From an uncultured Nitrospira sp. (GTDB taxonomy: Bacteria; Nitrospirota; Nitrospiria; Nitrospirales; Nitrospiraceae), in the NCBI GenBank assembly GCA_902500995.1, contig CABVSR010000006.1, forward strand, positions 62,001-126,000: 64,000 nucleotides of DNA. The letters run 5' to 3'. The notes beneath the pieces are model-generated. The model did no database searches, had not been told where the DNA came from, and saw nothing but the letters and a program-made list of their open reading frames with translations. Positions within the stretch are counted from its first letter, which is position 1. Each line of letters begins with the position of its first letter. Shown piece after piece: positions 53,319 through 62,678 of this stretch. The position numbers were made by a program, and so were the translations under genes.

Positions 53319-53582
53319 ATGGCAACAAATAAAGGCGGCGGTTCGACAAGAAACGGCCGCGACAGTAACCCGCAATACCTCGGCGTGAAAGCCTACGGCG
53401 GCGAGACGATCAAGGCCGGCTCCATCATCGTGCGCCAACGCGGAACGAAGTTTTTCCCCGGCCTCAACGTGGGCCTTGGTCGGGATCACACCCTCTATGC
53501 CTACGTCGCGGGTGTCGTAAAATTCGAAGGCGGCCGCGGCAGGCAGAAGGTCAGCGTCTATCCGGTGACGGCAAAGGCCTGA
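53319..53582 (+). CDS. rpmA: Ribosomal protein bL27
   Basis: An 87-residue L27. The highly conserved start ([20 protein letters not shown]) and the later [18 protein letters not shown] and VKFEGG are visible. No Firmicute-type N-terminal cleavage extension is present. AAGGAGA ribosome-binding site at normal spacing. Confidence 0.96.
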   Translation: MATNKGGGSTRNGRDSNPQYLGVKAYGGETIKAGSIIVRQRGTKFFPGLNVGLGRDHTLYAYVAGVVKFEGGRGRQKVSVYPVTAKA

Positions 53583-53705
53583 TCCCTCCACTGCCCCAAC
53601 CCTGTTCCCCGGAATACAGGCCCTTCGCTTAGGCAGCACCCCCATGATCCGGCGAATACGCTATACTGCAGTTTCTGAATAAACGCCGCCGGGTGGCTCG
53701 CTGCG

Positions 53706-54737
53706 ATGTCTACATTCGTCGATCAAGTCCAAATCCTGGTCAAAGCCGGGCACGGCGGCAATGGCGCCTGCAGCTTTCGCCGGGAGAAATTTGTCCCCCG
53801 CGGCGGCCCGGATGGCGGCGACGGCGGCGACGGCGGTAACGTCATCGTCGAGGCCACCACTCGCCTCAGCACTCTCCTGGATCTCCGGTACCAAAAACAT
53901 TACGAAGCGGAACACGGCGAAGTCGGCGGCGGGAGCAACTGCCATGGGCGCCGCGGCGCCGATGTGCTGATTCCTGTCCCGGTCGGCACCATCGTCCTCG
54001 ATGAGAATACGCAGGAACTCCTGGCCGATTTGACCGTGGATGGCCAGCGGTGCGTCATTGCCAAGGGTGGAACGGGGGGCCGCGGTAACACGCAATTCGC
54101 GACCTCCACCAACCGCGTACCGACTCAGTTCGAACCTGGCACGCCGGGCGAGGAACGCCTTCTTCGCCTCGACTTGAAACTCCTGGCCGATGTCGGATTG
54201 GTGGGCTATCCGAACGCCGGAAAGTCCACGTTCATCGCCGCCGTTTCTGCGGCACGCCCCAAGATCGCCGACTATCCTTTTACGACCCTCACCCCCAACT
54301 TGGGTGTCGTCCGGTCGAGCGAGGAACACAGCTTCGTCATTGCAGACATCCCCGGGCTGATTGAAGGGGCCCATGAAGGGAAGGGCCTCGGCTTTCAGTT
54401 CCTCCGGCACATCGAGCGCACCAGCCTGTTGATCCATGTGATCGATATTTCCGAGTGGGCGACCGACGAGCCGGTCGCAAGCCTCACTGTCATGCGCCAT
54501 GAACTGTCGGCCTATGATGAGGCCCTCGCCGCGCGCCCCTTTGCCGTAGTGGGTACGAAACTCGACGTCAAAGGCGATGGAGAACGGCTCGAACAGCTTC
54601 GGAAGTATTGCCGGCGACGCAAGATTCCTTTTTTTGCCATTTCAGCTGCCACGCGAGAAGGGCTGGACGAGTGCATACGCTACATGGGCCAGCAGGTGGA
54701 ACTGCTCCGGAAAACCCCGTGCGAGACGAACTCCTAA
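53706..54737 (+). CDS. obgE: Obg family GTPase
   Basis: A 343-residue Obg/CgtA GTPase acting in large-subunit ribosome assembly and stress control. The glycine-rich Obg fold is at the N-terminus (GGNGACSFRREK, GGPDGGDGGDGG); the G domain has G1 GYPNAGKST, G2 TTLTPN, G3 DIPGLIEGA. The G4 element reads TKLD in VVGTKLDVKG instead of NKxD, a replacement of the Asn seen in some Obg proteins. The C-terminal OCT domain is absent. The proB start lies 19 bases before its stop. Confidence 0.94.
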   Translation: MSTFVDQVQILVKAGHGGNGACSFRREKFVPRGGPDGGDGGDGGNVIVEATTRLSTLLDLRYQKHYEAEHGEVGGGSNCHGRRGADVLIPVPVGTIVLDENTQELLADLTVDGQRCVIAKGGTGGRGNTQFATSTNRVPTQFEPGTPGEERLLRLDLKLLADVGLVGYPNAGKSTFIAAVSAARPKIADYPFTTLTPNLGVVRSSEEHSFVIADIPGLIEGAHEGKGLGFQFLRHIERTSLLIHVIDISEWATDEPVASLTVMRHELSAYDEALAARPFAVVGTKLDVKGDGERLEQLRKYCRRRKIPFFAISAATREGLDECIRYMGQQVELLRKTPCETNS

Positions 54738-55840
54738 AACAAGCGAGACGCGTCGTCATCAAGATCGGGAGCAGTCTGGTCGCGTCACGCGAATCCGGGC
54801 TGAGCACCGAGCGCATCGAGCGTCTCGCGGCCGAAATTGCCCGGGTACGGGCCCAGGGGCGTGAAGTGCTGGTGGTTTCGTCGGGCGCAGTCGTCTCCGG
54901 CATCAAAAAACTGGAGCTGCGCGAGTACCCCAAGAGCCTGCCGGTCAAACAGGCCGCTGCCGCGGTGGGCCAGAGCCTCCTGATGTGGGCCTACGAGAAG
55001 GCGTTCGAGCGCCTCTCGCTGCGGGTGGCGCAGGTGCTGTTGACCCATGGAGACCTCGCGGATCGCCGGCGATTTCTAAATGCTCGCCACACCTTAACTA
55101 CGCTGATCAAATTCGGCGTCGTCCCCATCATTAACGAGAACGACACGGTGGCCGTCGAAGAGATACGTGTCGGGGACAACGATACGCTGGCAGCCCAGGT
55201 TGCCCACCTGGTGGATGCCGACCTGCTGGTCATCCTGTCGGACGTCGACGGACTCTTTACCGCGGACCCTCGCAAAGATTCCCAGGCCACGCTGATTCCG
55301 CTGATTCACGAGATCACGGCGGACATCGAGCAACGCGCCGGCATGTCCTCCACGTTCGAAGGCACGGGCGGCATGGCGACGAAAGTCCGCGCCGCCAAAA
55401 AAGTCGGCGAATATGGCGTGGCAACCTTGATCTTGAACGGGACTCGCCCAGATCTACTTCCGGGCGTGTTATCCGGTCAACCGGGCGGCAGCCTGTTTCT
55501 CGGGCGGGAACGGCGGATGAACAGTCGAAAACACTGGATTGCGTTCACGTTGCGCCCCCGTGGGCACCTGCAATTGGATCAGGGCGCCGTCGAGGCGTTG
55601 GTACGGAACGGCAAAAGCCTGCTGGCCTCCGGCATCCGCGACATCACCGGCGACTTCGAGGCGGGCGACCCAGTGACCTGCGCCGGACCTGACGGGAAAG
55701 AATGCGCCAAGGGCCTGGTGAATTTCTCCTCCACGGTCCTGACCCGCATCAAGGGCCTGAAGACCGCCGACATTCAAAAAATCCCCGGGCTCCAGGAGTA
55801 TGAGGAGGTCATTCACCGAGACAACCTGGTGATCCTGTAG
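54719..55840 (+). CDS. proB: Glutamate 5-kinase
   Basis: A 373-residue ProB: amino-acid kinase domain (VVIKIGSSLVA, VVSSGAVVSGI, INENDTVAVEEI) followed by a C-terminal PUA domain (from about 290, with QLDQGAVEALVRNGKSLLASGI in short form GAVEALVRNGKSLLASGI). It phosphorylates glutamate, the first step of proline synthesis. GTG 54719 is the best start, 19 bases inside obgE. No proA follows; its partner must lie elsewhere. The length matches the standard PUA-bearing ProB. Confidence 0.95.
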   Translation: MRDELLKQARRVVIKIGSSLVASRESGLSTERIERLAAEIARVRAQGREVLVVSSGAVVSGIKKLELREYPKSLPVKQAAAAVGQSLLMWAYEKAFERLSLRVAQVLLTHGDLADRRRFLNARHTLTTLIKFGVVPIINENDTVAVEEIRVGDNDTLAAQVAHLVDADLLVILSDVDGLFTADPRKDSQATLIPLIHEITADIEQRAGMSSTFEGTGGMATKVRAAKKVGEYGVATLILNGTRPDLLPGVLSGQPGGSLFLGRERRMNSRKHWIAFTLRPRGHLQLDQGAVEALVRNGKSLLASGIRDITGDFEAGDPVTCAGPDGKECAKGLVNFSSTVLTRIKGLKTADIQKIPGLQEYEEVIHRDNLVIL

Positions 55841-55935
55841 CGGCTCGGATTCGGACGCCGCCACGGCAGGGGCCGCCCCTCGCAGGGCTGTCCTCCATGA
55901 TGACCATCACGTTGGCGAGTTGAACCGGAGCCGGC

Positions 55936-56616
55936 ATGCGTCTAGGCCTCTTGGGCGGCAGTTTTAATCCGATCCACCGGTGCCATCTCTCGATTGCACA
56001 GGCGGCACAACGACTTCTGCCTCTGGATCGGGTGCTGTTTATTCCGACCGGAGACCCTCCGCACAAACAACCAGGCACTCTAGCCCCCGCTCACCATCGC
56101 TATCGCATGGTCCAACTGGCGATCCAGGATGAGCCTGCCTTCGCCCTCACAGACATTGAAATCCGCCGTTCCGGCAAGTCCTATTCGATCGACACGGTCC
56201 GTGCGCTTCACGCGCAATACGGGTCTGGCACCGCGCTGTTTTTCCTCATCGGCCTAGATGCATTTATCGACCTTCCCTCATGGAAGCAAGCCGACCAGCT
56301 GCTTGATCTCTGCCAATTCGTGGTGATTTCACGGCCTTTCACAAGTTTTCTGCAAGTGGCCTCAATGCCTGTCTTTTCCGGTGTGCCCACAGATGAGTTG
56401 CGCGCGCTCGATGAAGGACGACAAGAGCGAGCAGACGTGCCCATCCGAAACGGCCGGGCCCTGACATGCTTGAGGCTGCCGCCTTGTGACAGTTCCGCGT
56501 CGGACATCAGAACACGCATTGCCGATGGCCGCCCTCTGGCAAATCTGTTGCCGCCCCTGGTCGAATCCTATATACTTCGCGAGGGGTTATACAGGGAGGA
56601 CAGTGAGCGTCTCTGA
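55936..56616 (+). CDS. nadD: Nicotinate-nucleotide adenylyltransferase
   Basis: A 226-residue NadD: nucleotidyltransferase signature GGSFNPIHRCHL near the N-terminus (the usual GxFdPxHxGH; here RCHL replaces xGHL), and the downstream SSSxIR-like element SASDIRTRI. Adenylates nicotinic acid mononucleotide in NAD synthesis. GGAG lies about six bases before ATG 55936. It overlaps rsfS by 14 bases. Confidence 0.93.
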   Translation: MRLGLLGGSFNPIHRCHLSIAQAAQRLLPLDRVLFIPTGDPPHKQPGTLAPAHHRYRMVQLAIQDEPAFALTDIEIRRSGKSYSIDTVRALHAQYGSGTALFFLIGLDAFIDLPSWKQADQLLDLCQFVVISRPFTSFLQVASMPVFSGVPTDELRALDEGRQERADVPIRNGRALTCLRLPPCDSSASDIRTRIADGRPLANLLPPLVESYILREGLYREDSERL

Positions 56617-57025
56617 AACAAAAGCCAAAGCTCTCGCGGTGGCGGCCGCCATCTTGGACAAGAAAGCCACCGATGTCCTGATCCTGCATATCGCCAAGCT
56701 GACCTCTATCGCCGACTACTTGGTCATCGGTTCCGGAGAGTCGGAACGCCAAGCACGGGCGATCGCAGACCATGTCGGCGATGTGCTCAAGGCCCAAGGG
56801 CACCCGCCGCTCAGTATTGAAGGCGCATCGTCTGCCAAGTGGGTCGTCATGGACTTTGGTGACGTCATCGTTCACATCTTTCAGAAGGATATTCGCGAAC
56901 ACTACGCCCTCGAACGACTGTGGGGCGACGCAGGACAGGTCAAGCTGCCAGAAGAGCGCGCGGTAAAAGTGGCGCCACCGGCACGACCAACGGCCCGTCC
57001 TGCTCGCACCCGGAAACGGGTCTAG
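56603..57025 (+). CDS. rsfS: Ribosome silencing factor RsfS
   Basis: A 140-residue RsfS (Iojap) that binds L14 to block subunit joining. Family pieces: AAAILDKKATDVLILHIAKLTSIADYLVIGSG split as LDKKATDVLILHIA and IADYLVIGSG, WVVMDFGDVIVHIF, and YALERLWGDA. GTG 56603 follows GGGAGG; a C-terminal Pro/Ala/Arg tail extends the usual domain. It overlaps nadD and lies one base before the TPR gene. Confidence 0.92.
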   Translation: MSVSETKAKALAVAAAILDKKATDVLILHIAKLTSIADYLVIGSGESERQARAIADHVGDVLKAQGHPPLSIEGASSAKWVVMDFGDVIVHIFQKDIREHYALERLWGDAGQVKLPEERAVKVAPPARPTARPARTRKRV

Positions 57026-57026
57026 C

Positions 57027-58427
57027 ATGTTTCGGCTCCTCTCGACGATTTTCCTCGTCAGTGTCGGCATCTTTCTCTATAGCTATTTCCGCGAGCTGAA
57101 CCCGGGGACGATTACGGTCCGGGCCAGTCCGACGGCCCTCTTTGAGCTCAGTCCCGTCTCATTAGTGCTGTTCTCGATGGCCCTGGGGGCCACGCTGGTC
57201 GCCCTCATTGTCACGGTCAAGGAAACCTCGCACGTCTTCATGAATTGGCGCACCAATCGCTTGGTTCGCCGCAAAGAAAAGGTGGACGCGCTCCACCGCG
57301 ATGGAACTCATGCCTTCATGTCCAAGCGGACAGCCGATGCCGTGAGCCTGTTTGAACGCGCCCTGGTCATCGATCCCAATCGCACCGATTCGTTGTTGTG
57401 GCTCGGGAATATTTACCGCTCCGAAAGCAACTTCACGGAAGCCATCCGGCTCCACCAACAGGCTCACCGGATTGAAGAACGGAATGTCGAGGTGCTACTC
57501 GAACTGGCCAAGGATCTGGAAGGCGCCCGGCGGTATGAAGAAGCGCTCCAGACCCTGCAGAACATCCTCCGCATCGAACCGGATAATCTGATGGCCCTCA
57601 TCCGCAAACGCGATTTGCAGATCAGACTGGAAAAATGGAGCGATGCGCTCGAGATCCAACACCGGCTGGTCAAGGCGAACCTTCCCGACAGCGAGCGGCG
57701 GGCCGAGGCCAATCTGTTGTTGGGCTGTATGTATGAGGTCGGCCGGCAACTTCTGGAACGGGGGCACCCCGACAAGGCCCGCCGGTATTTCAGGGGCGCG
57801 ATCAAGAAGGATCGCACCTTCCTTCCCGCCTATATCGGGATCGGGGAAATCCTGGTCCGTGAAGGCAAAATCAAGAACGCGGTTGAAATTCTGAAGAAGA
57901 TTTACGCCAAAACGCGCAGCGTGATCATCCTCCATCGCCTGGAAGAACTGTTTCTCGAGTTGGGTGAGCCCGACGAGATTATTCGTGTCTACCAGGAGGC
58001 ACTCCAGCAGGACCCCCACAATACCGTGATCCAGTTTTATCTGGGGAAGCTGTACTACCGGCTCGAAATGGTGGACGAGGCGTACGACGTGCTCTCAACC
58101 TTGGACGGCACGCAGGAACAGCTGGTCGATTATCATAAGATCATGGCCAATTTGTATCTGCGCAAACAGCACATGGATGAGGCGGTGGGAGAACTGAAGA
58201 AAGCCCTGGGTTTCAAGAAACGCGTCGTTGTGCCTTACCAGTGCACACAGTGCCATCACGAGTTGGCCGAATGGTCCGGCCGCTGCCGGCGGTGCGGTCG
58301 CTGGAATACCTACGTCGCCCTTCCGTGGAGAGACAATACCAAGTCCGCTGCCGATCAGGACGGGCCGAGCGGACGATTACCTGCCGTCCCCTACCAAGGC
58401 ATTGCATCTCCGTTTGAAACCGTGTAG
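57027..58427 (+). CDS. LapA-like membrane segment fused to a LapB-like TPR protein
   Basis: A 466-residue protein: two N-terminal hydrophobic spans (LLSTIFLVSVGIFLYSYF and SLVLFSMALGATLVALIV) with the intervening layout of LapA (DUF1049), then about seven TPR-type repeats with the DALHRDGTHAFMSKRTADAVSL and FERALVIDPNR patterns typical of LapB, and a C-terminal metal-binding CTQC/CRRC ribbon (about residues 402-425). LapA and LapB are two proteins in E. coli that control LPS synthesis through FtsH and LpxC; here one chain joins both. It starts one base after rsfS. Confidence 0.82.
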   Translation: MFRLLSTIFLVSVGIFLYSYFRELNPGTITVRASPTALFELSPVSLVLFSMALGATLVALIVTVKETSHVFMNWRTNRLVRRKEKVDALHRDGTHAFMSKRTADAVSLFERALVIDPNRTDSLLWLGNIYRSESNFTEAIRLHQQAHRIEERNVEVLLELAKDLEGARRYEEALQTLQNILRIEPDNLMALIRKRDLQIRLEKWSDALEIQHRLVKANLPDSERRAEANLLLGCMYEVGRQLLERGHPDKARRYFRGAIKKDRTFLPAYIGIGEILVREGKIKNAVEILKKIYAKTRSVIILHRLEELFLELGEPDEIIRVYQEALQQDPHNTVIQFYLGKLYYRLEMVDEAYDVLSTLDGTQEQLVDYHKIMANLYLRKQHMDEAVGELKKALGFKKRVVVPYQCTQCHHELAEWSGRCRRCGRWNTYVALPWRDNTKSAADQDGPSGRLPAVPYQGIASPFETV

Positions 58428-58525
58428 GGTTTCCACCGCCCTTTTCTTTTCACAGACCAAACCTCAACCGCGAGTGCGCCGATTGTGGAGCAGCGGCCGG
58501 TCTGTCTTTTCGAGGAGTAGCGTGC

Positions 58526-59554
58526 ATGACTGATTTCACGATCCTGGCTGACAAGGCCTTGCAGGATGAATTGCTGACCCGGGAGGAATGCCTCGCCGTA
58601 TTAAATGCCCCGAACGACCGGTTGCTCGAACTCCTGCAGGCCGCCTTCAAGGTCCGCAAGCGCTATTTCGGCAAGACCGTTCGCCTGCAAATGCTCCTGA
58701 ACGCGAAAAGCGGCGCCTGCCAGGAAGACTGCGGCTACTGCTCGCAATCGTCCGTCTCGACGGCTCCCATCGAGCGATATGGCTTGCTGGCCCAAGAGCA
58801 AATGGTGACCGGCGCGCGCCGCGCCGCGGCAGCCAAGGCCCAACGGTATTGCATCGTCATCAGCGGCCGCAGCCCCTTGGACCGGGAGATTGCCGATATC
58901 GCTTCGGCGGTCCGGTCGATCAAGCAAGACATTCCGATCCAAATCTGTTGTTCCTTAGGCCTGCTCAATGAGCGCCAGGCAAAGGACCTCAAAGCAGCCG
59001 GCGTGGATCGCATCAATCACAATTTAAATACGAGCGAAGCCTATCACGCGGAAATTTGCAGCACGCATACTTTTCAAGACCGGCTGGCCACAATTCGCCA
59101 TGCCAGAACGGCCGGCTTGGAGATCTGCTCGGGCGGCATTGTCGGGATGGGAGAAGGCGATGAGGATTTGATTGATCTGGCCCTTGCCCTGCGGGAGGTC
59201 AAACCGGATTCGATTCCGCTCAACATGCTGCATCCGGCCTCCGGCACTCCGCTGGAACATTGCACGCCCTTGACCCCGCAGCGGTGCCTGAAAGCGCTCT
59301 GCCTCTTCCGATTCCTGCACCCACGGACGGAGTTGCGGATCGCCGGCGGCCGCGAGCACAACTTACGCAGCCTGCAGCCCTTGGCGCTCTATCCGGCCGA
59401 TTCCGTCTTCGTGAACGGCTATCTGACCACGCCCGGCCAACCGGCCGCAGAAGTCTGGCGTATGATTGAAGATCTGGGATTCGACATTCAGGTGGACACA
59501 CCGGCACCAGGGACTACTCCGGCGACAGAACCAGCTGTCGGCCTTCATTCATAG
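58526..59554 (+). CDS. bioB: Biotin synthase
   Basis: A 342-residue radical-SAM enzyme that inserts sulfur into dethiobiotin. The CQEDCGYC cluster motif with the flanking NAKSGACQEDCGYCSQS stretch, the SGG and NLNTSEAYHAEICSTHTF signatures (in short form NTSEAYHAEICSTH) are all present. ATG 58526 has GGAG eight bases upstream. The 3' end overlaps the convergent permease gene by 10 bases. No other bio gene lies in the window. Confidence 0.95.
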   Translation: MTDFTILADKALQDELLTREECLAVLNAPNDRLLELLQAAFKVRKRYFGKTVRLQMLLNAKSGACQEDCGYCSQSSVSTAPIERYGLLAQEQMVTGARRAAAAKAQRYCIVISGRSPLDREIADIASAVRSIKQDIPIQICCSLGLLNERQAKDLKAAGVDRINHNLNTSEAYHAEICSTHTFQDRLATIRHARTAGLEICSGGIVGMGEGDEDLIDLALALREVKPDSIPLNMLHPASGTPLEHCTPLTPQRCLKALCLFRFLHPRTELRIAGGREHNLRSLQPLALYPADSVFVNGYLTTPGQPAAEVWRMIEDLGFDIQVDTPAPGTTPATEPAVGLHS

Positions 59555-62211
59555 CGAAGTCCTTCCACCAAGGGTTGTCTGGCGGCCCAGCGGGCCGGCC
59601 AGAACCCGGCGACGAGCGCGGCCACCAGGGCCAAGGCGGCCACCCCCGCAATCAAGCCGAATGGCCAGGAAATCTGGATCGTCCAACCGAACGACTGCCG
59701 GTTGATCACCCGGATTAAGATGAGCGCGAGGGCGCACCCTCCGACCAATCCCATCCCGGTCCCCAGCAACCCCAGATAGCTGGCTTCCCACAAGATCAGG
59801 GCGGTGATCTGCTTCCGGCTGCTGCCCAATGCCTGCAGGGTGGCCAATTCACGGCGCCGCTCTACAACCGACGTGACCAACGTGTTGATGATCCCCAGGG
59901 TCGCGATGATCACGGCGATGGCCTCCAGTACATACGTCAACGTAAAGGTCCGGTCAAAAATTCGAAGAATTTCCTGGCGCAACTCTGCATTGCTCAAAAC
60001 CGTCGGCATCAGATTCCCTGCGGAGGCTTGCGCGAGGGTGCCGAGAATCGCCGTCCGGGCTCTTGCCATGTCTGCGCCCGATTCGACATAGATGGGAAAT
60101 ACCGTGACCCCCTCATCGTTCCACCATTGCCGGTATAAGGAACGATCAATGACGATCTTTCCTCCGTCGGTGGCATAATCATAAAACACCCCCAGCACTT
60201 CTAAAGACTGTTGACCCTTGGGCGTTACGAGAGACACCCGGCTTCCGCGACCCATTCCCAGGCGATTCGCGACCACCTCTGAAAGAATTGCGCCTTCTCC
60301 GGCCGCGGCGCGGGCCAGGATTGCCGCAGACTCTCCTTCAACGAACAGATAGCGGCTCCGGGTCGCATGGAGAGCCAGATCCCTGGACACCAGCGCAACC
60401 GGCTGTCCCTGTAAGTCGATGCGCAGATCGCGGTACGTATCGACCGCCGACACAAGCTGCGCCCCTGCCAATCGGGATCGCCAGGCGCCGGGCAGTGTGG
60501 GGCTTGACGCGCCGTTACGCACAGCATGCGGCCACCCGGCGGGAGCGACGATAAAATCGGCCATGACCGTCTGATCGATCCAGATTTCCACGGTGTCTCG
60601 AAAACTTCGAATCATTACCAGCACCCCGACCATAATGGCGACGCCCACGAGAAACGCCGACACCGTCACGGCATTTCGCCCCATCCCACGACTGGTCTGT
60701 TCGCGGGCGATATGCCGAATAGTCCCTCCTAAGGTCGGCGGCGGCGAAAGCACGCTCAACCCCCGCGTGCGACACAGGCGTTGTATGAGGCCGGGGACCA
60801 GGCAGGACAGGCCTGCAAGAAGGCAAAAGGTGGCCACATAACCGAACACAGGGACGCCGCGGATGGGACCGGCGAAGGCGCTCCCACAGGCAATGAGCAA
60901 CAGAAGCCCTCCCGCTTGGCCCAACCGCGCCGTGCGGACTCGCTGAGCGACATCGTATTCACCGGGCGCCAACGCCGCGACGATCACCGTGCGTCCGGCA
61001 TCGAGACTCGGCCCGAGAGCTCCCAGCACCGATACCCCGCTCCCGATCAACACGGCTTCAACCAGCCACAGGCCCGCCCCGGGTGGAAAACCGAACGCTC
61101 CGCCGGCAGGAGGCATGGGGGCGTAGAGGTCATGGATGGTCCGACCGACCAGCGCGACAAGCACATCGCCCAGCAACAAACCGAGCAGGCCCCCCAAGAG
61201 CCCGCCGGCCACGCCGAACACGCCCGCCTCCGCCAAAAACAAGGTGACCACCATTGGTTCCGACATGCCAATCGCGCGCAGAATTCCCACTTCTCGCCGC
61301 CGCTGCGCTACCGTAAAAGACACCGTGTTGTAGATGAGAAAAATTCCGACGAGCAGTCCGACCATGCTCAAGACCGAGAGATTCAATTGAAAAGCACGCA
61401 CCATCGACTCGACCTGCTGGCTGCGCTGGATGGGGCGGCGCACCGTGACAGCCGGAGGCAACACCCGTCCGATCGCTTCCGCCACCTCCTCGACCGATGT
61501 AGCCGGCAAGGTCACGACGTCGATGCGATCGAGACGACCGATGAGTCCGAACGTCCGCTGGATTGCCGCGATATCCATCACCGCCAGGCGATCCCAGGGG
61601 GAAGACGCACCAGGACGGCGGCCCATCACTCCGATAATCGATACCGTGACCTGCTGGTCCCCGCTGTGCAGCGCCAACTGAGCCCTTGGTGCGAGGCCCA
61701 ACTCCGACGCAAGAGCCTGGCCCACCAGCAAGCAGTTGTTCGCCAGCAGGTCATCCAATGCGACGTGGCCACGGGCCTGCTCTCCGGCGTCAGAGGAAGG
61801 TAGGAGGCGTCCTCCGTCGGAACTCAACTCCTCCAATAAGTCCAGGCCAAGAATCGAAAACGACTGCCGCTGGGTCCTGCCATCCGTGACTTGCACTCCG
61901 ACTTCCAGCACCGGCCGAGCCGATCCGACGCCGGGTACCGCCCGCACGACGGAGATCAGGCTTTCATCGAGACCGGATTCTCCCGCCGACACTTCAAGCG
62001 TGACCGGGCCAGCGACGGTCAAGACGGACTCTTCAAAAGACCGCAAGACTTCGACGTTGGCCGTCTGCACCGCGATCGTCGCCGCGACCCCGAGTCCAAC
62101 GCCGAATAGAGTCAACGCGGTCCGACCGGGATGAGTGGACAAATGTGTCCACCCCAGATGCGCGCAGACTTTGAATAACGCGGAGTGGATCAACGACATC
62201 TGCATGCCCAT
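59545..62211 (-). CDS. ABC exporter permease of the FtsX/LolC type
   Basis: An 888-residue permease with two FtsX-type halves: an N-terminal helix, a periplasmic MacB-like domain, membrane spans (FLIYNTVSFTVAQRRREVGILRAIG signature shortened to VAQRRREVGILRAIG), a second helix cluster, another soluble region (RSRYLFVEGE), and a C-terminal VVERRRELATLQALGSSRKQI block. The REVGILRA and RELATLQA motifs are the cytoplasmic coupling sites of such permeases. It is likely to pair with the ATPase at the window end (63676 onward), two genes away. ATG 62211 is used; internal ATGs at 62205 and 62199 are also possible. Confidence 0.9.
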   Translation of the reverse strand: MGMQMSLIHSALFKVCAHLGWTHLSTHPGRTALTLFGVGLGVAATIAVQTANVEVLRSFEESVLTVAGPVTLEVSAGESGLDESLISVVRAVPGVGSARPVLEVGVQVTDGRTQRQSFSILGLDLLEELSSDGGRLLPSSDAGEQARGHVALDDLLANNCLLVGQALASELGLAPRAQLALHSGDQQVTVSIIGVMGRRPGASSPWDRLAVMDIAAIQRTFGLIGRLDRIDVVTLPATSVEEVAEAIGRVLPPAVTVRRPIQRSQQVESMVRAFQLNLSVLSMVGLLVGIFLIYNTVSFTVAQRRREVGILRAIGMSEPMVVTLFLAEAGVFGVAGGLLGGLLGLLLGDVLVALVGRTIHDLYAPMPPAGGAFGFPPGAGLWLVEAVLIGSGVSVLGALGPSLDAGRTVIVAALAPGEYDVAQRVRTARLGQAGGLLLLIACGSAFAGPIRGVPVFGYVATFCLLAGLSCLVPGLIQRLCRTRGLSVLSPPPTLGGTIRHIAREQTSRGMGRNAVTVSAFLVGVAIMVGVLVMIRSFRDTVEIWIDQTVMADFIVAPAGWPHAVRNGASSPTLPGAWRSRLAGAQLVSAVDTYRDLRIDLQGQPVALVSRDLALHATRSRYLFVEGESAAILARAAAGEGAILSEVVANRLGMGRGSRVSLVTPKGQQSLEVLGVFYDYATDGGKIVIDRSLYRQWWNDEGVTVFPIYVESGADMARARTAILGTLAQASAGNLMPTVLSNAELRQEILRIFDRTFTLTYVLEAIAVIIATLGIINTLVTSVVERRRELATLQALGSSRKQITALILWEASYLGLLGTGMGLVGGCALALILIRVINRQSFGWTIQISWPFGLIAGVAALALVAALVAGFWPARWAARQPLVEGLRYE

Positions 62212-62230
62212 TCGTCCGACAGTCCAGTAA

Positions 62231-62259
62231 TTGTTTTTACAGATTTACCCAGGTATGCT
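62231..62259 (+). promoter_or_regulatory. Sigma-70 promoter of the LuxR-HTH gene
   Basis: TTGTTT (62231-62236), 17 bases, TATGCT (62254-62259). The expected start lies near 62266, about 32 bases before ATG 62298. Confidence 0.5.
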
Positions 62260-62297
62260 AAGATTACTTTCAGTAGAATTTGGGGTACATAATCTTT

Positions 62298-62633
62298 ATG
62301 GCACTACGCAAACGACCTCAAGCAAAGAAATCCTCCAAGGCCGCCAAAGCTGCTCCCGCAGCGAAGAAACGAAAGCCCGTCAGGTTGTCCAAGGCTGCGC
62401 CGGTGCGCGCCAGACGCTCAGACGGACTGACTCCCCGTCAAAAAGAAATTTTGAAATTGGTGTCGCAAGGAAATACCAACCGCGACATCGCTCGCCGTCT
62501 GGATATCAGCGTGCGAACGGTTGAGGTACACCGGTTTAATCTGATGAGGCGGTTGAAGGTCCGCAACGTGGCCCAACTGCTCCGCCAGGCACTGCAGCAG
62601 GGATTCCTCCCCAAGAACTTCGCATTCAGATAG
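62298..62633 (+). CDS. LuxR-type HTH protein with a histone-H1-like basic tail
   Basis: A 111-residue DNA-binding protein. Residues 1-45 are a Lys/Ala/Arg-rich, disordered tail (KKSSKAAKAAPAAKKRKPVR) like the basic arms of histone H1 or bacterial H1-like proteins; residues 46-111 are a LuxR/FixJ HTH (LTPRQKEILKLVSQGNTNRDIA, RTVEVHRFNLMRRL). There is no receiver or ligand-binding domain. The tail may give non-specific DNA affinity. ATG 62298 is used, since the earlier frame to 62280 starts with TTG. A strong terminator follows (62650-62678). Confidence 0.87.
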   Translation: MALRKRPQAKKSSKAAKAAPAAKKRKPVRLSKAAPVRARRSDGLTPRQKEILKLVSQGNTNRDIARRLDISVRTVEVHRFNLMRRLKVRNVAQLLRQALQQGFLPKNFAFR

Positions 62634-62649
62634 TCCGACCGAACCTCGC

Positions 62650-62678
62650 GTGGCGCGGAACCCCCGCGCCACTTCTTA
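62650..62678 (+). terminator. Intrinsic terminator of the LuxR-HTH gene
   Basis: GTGGCGCGG (62650-62658) pairs perfectly with CCGCGCCAC (62664-62672) around the loop AACCC and is followed by TTCTTATA. It ends the rightward HTH gene and lies at the 3' end of the convergent pyrD. Confidence 0.75.
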
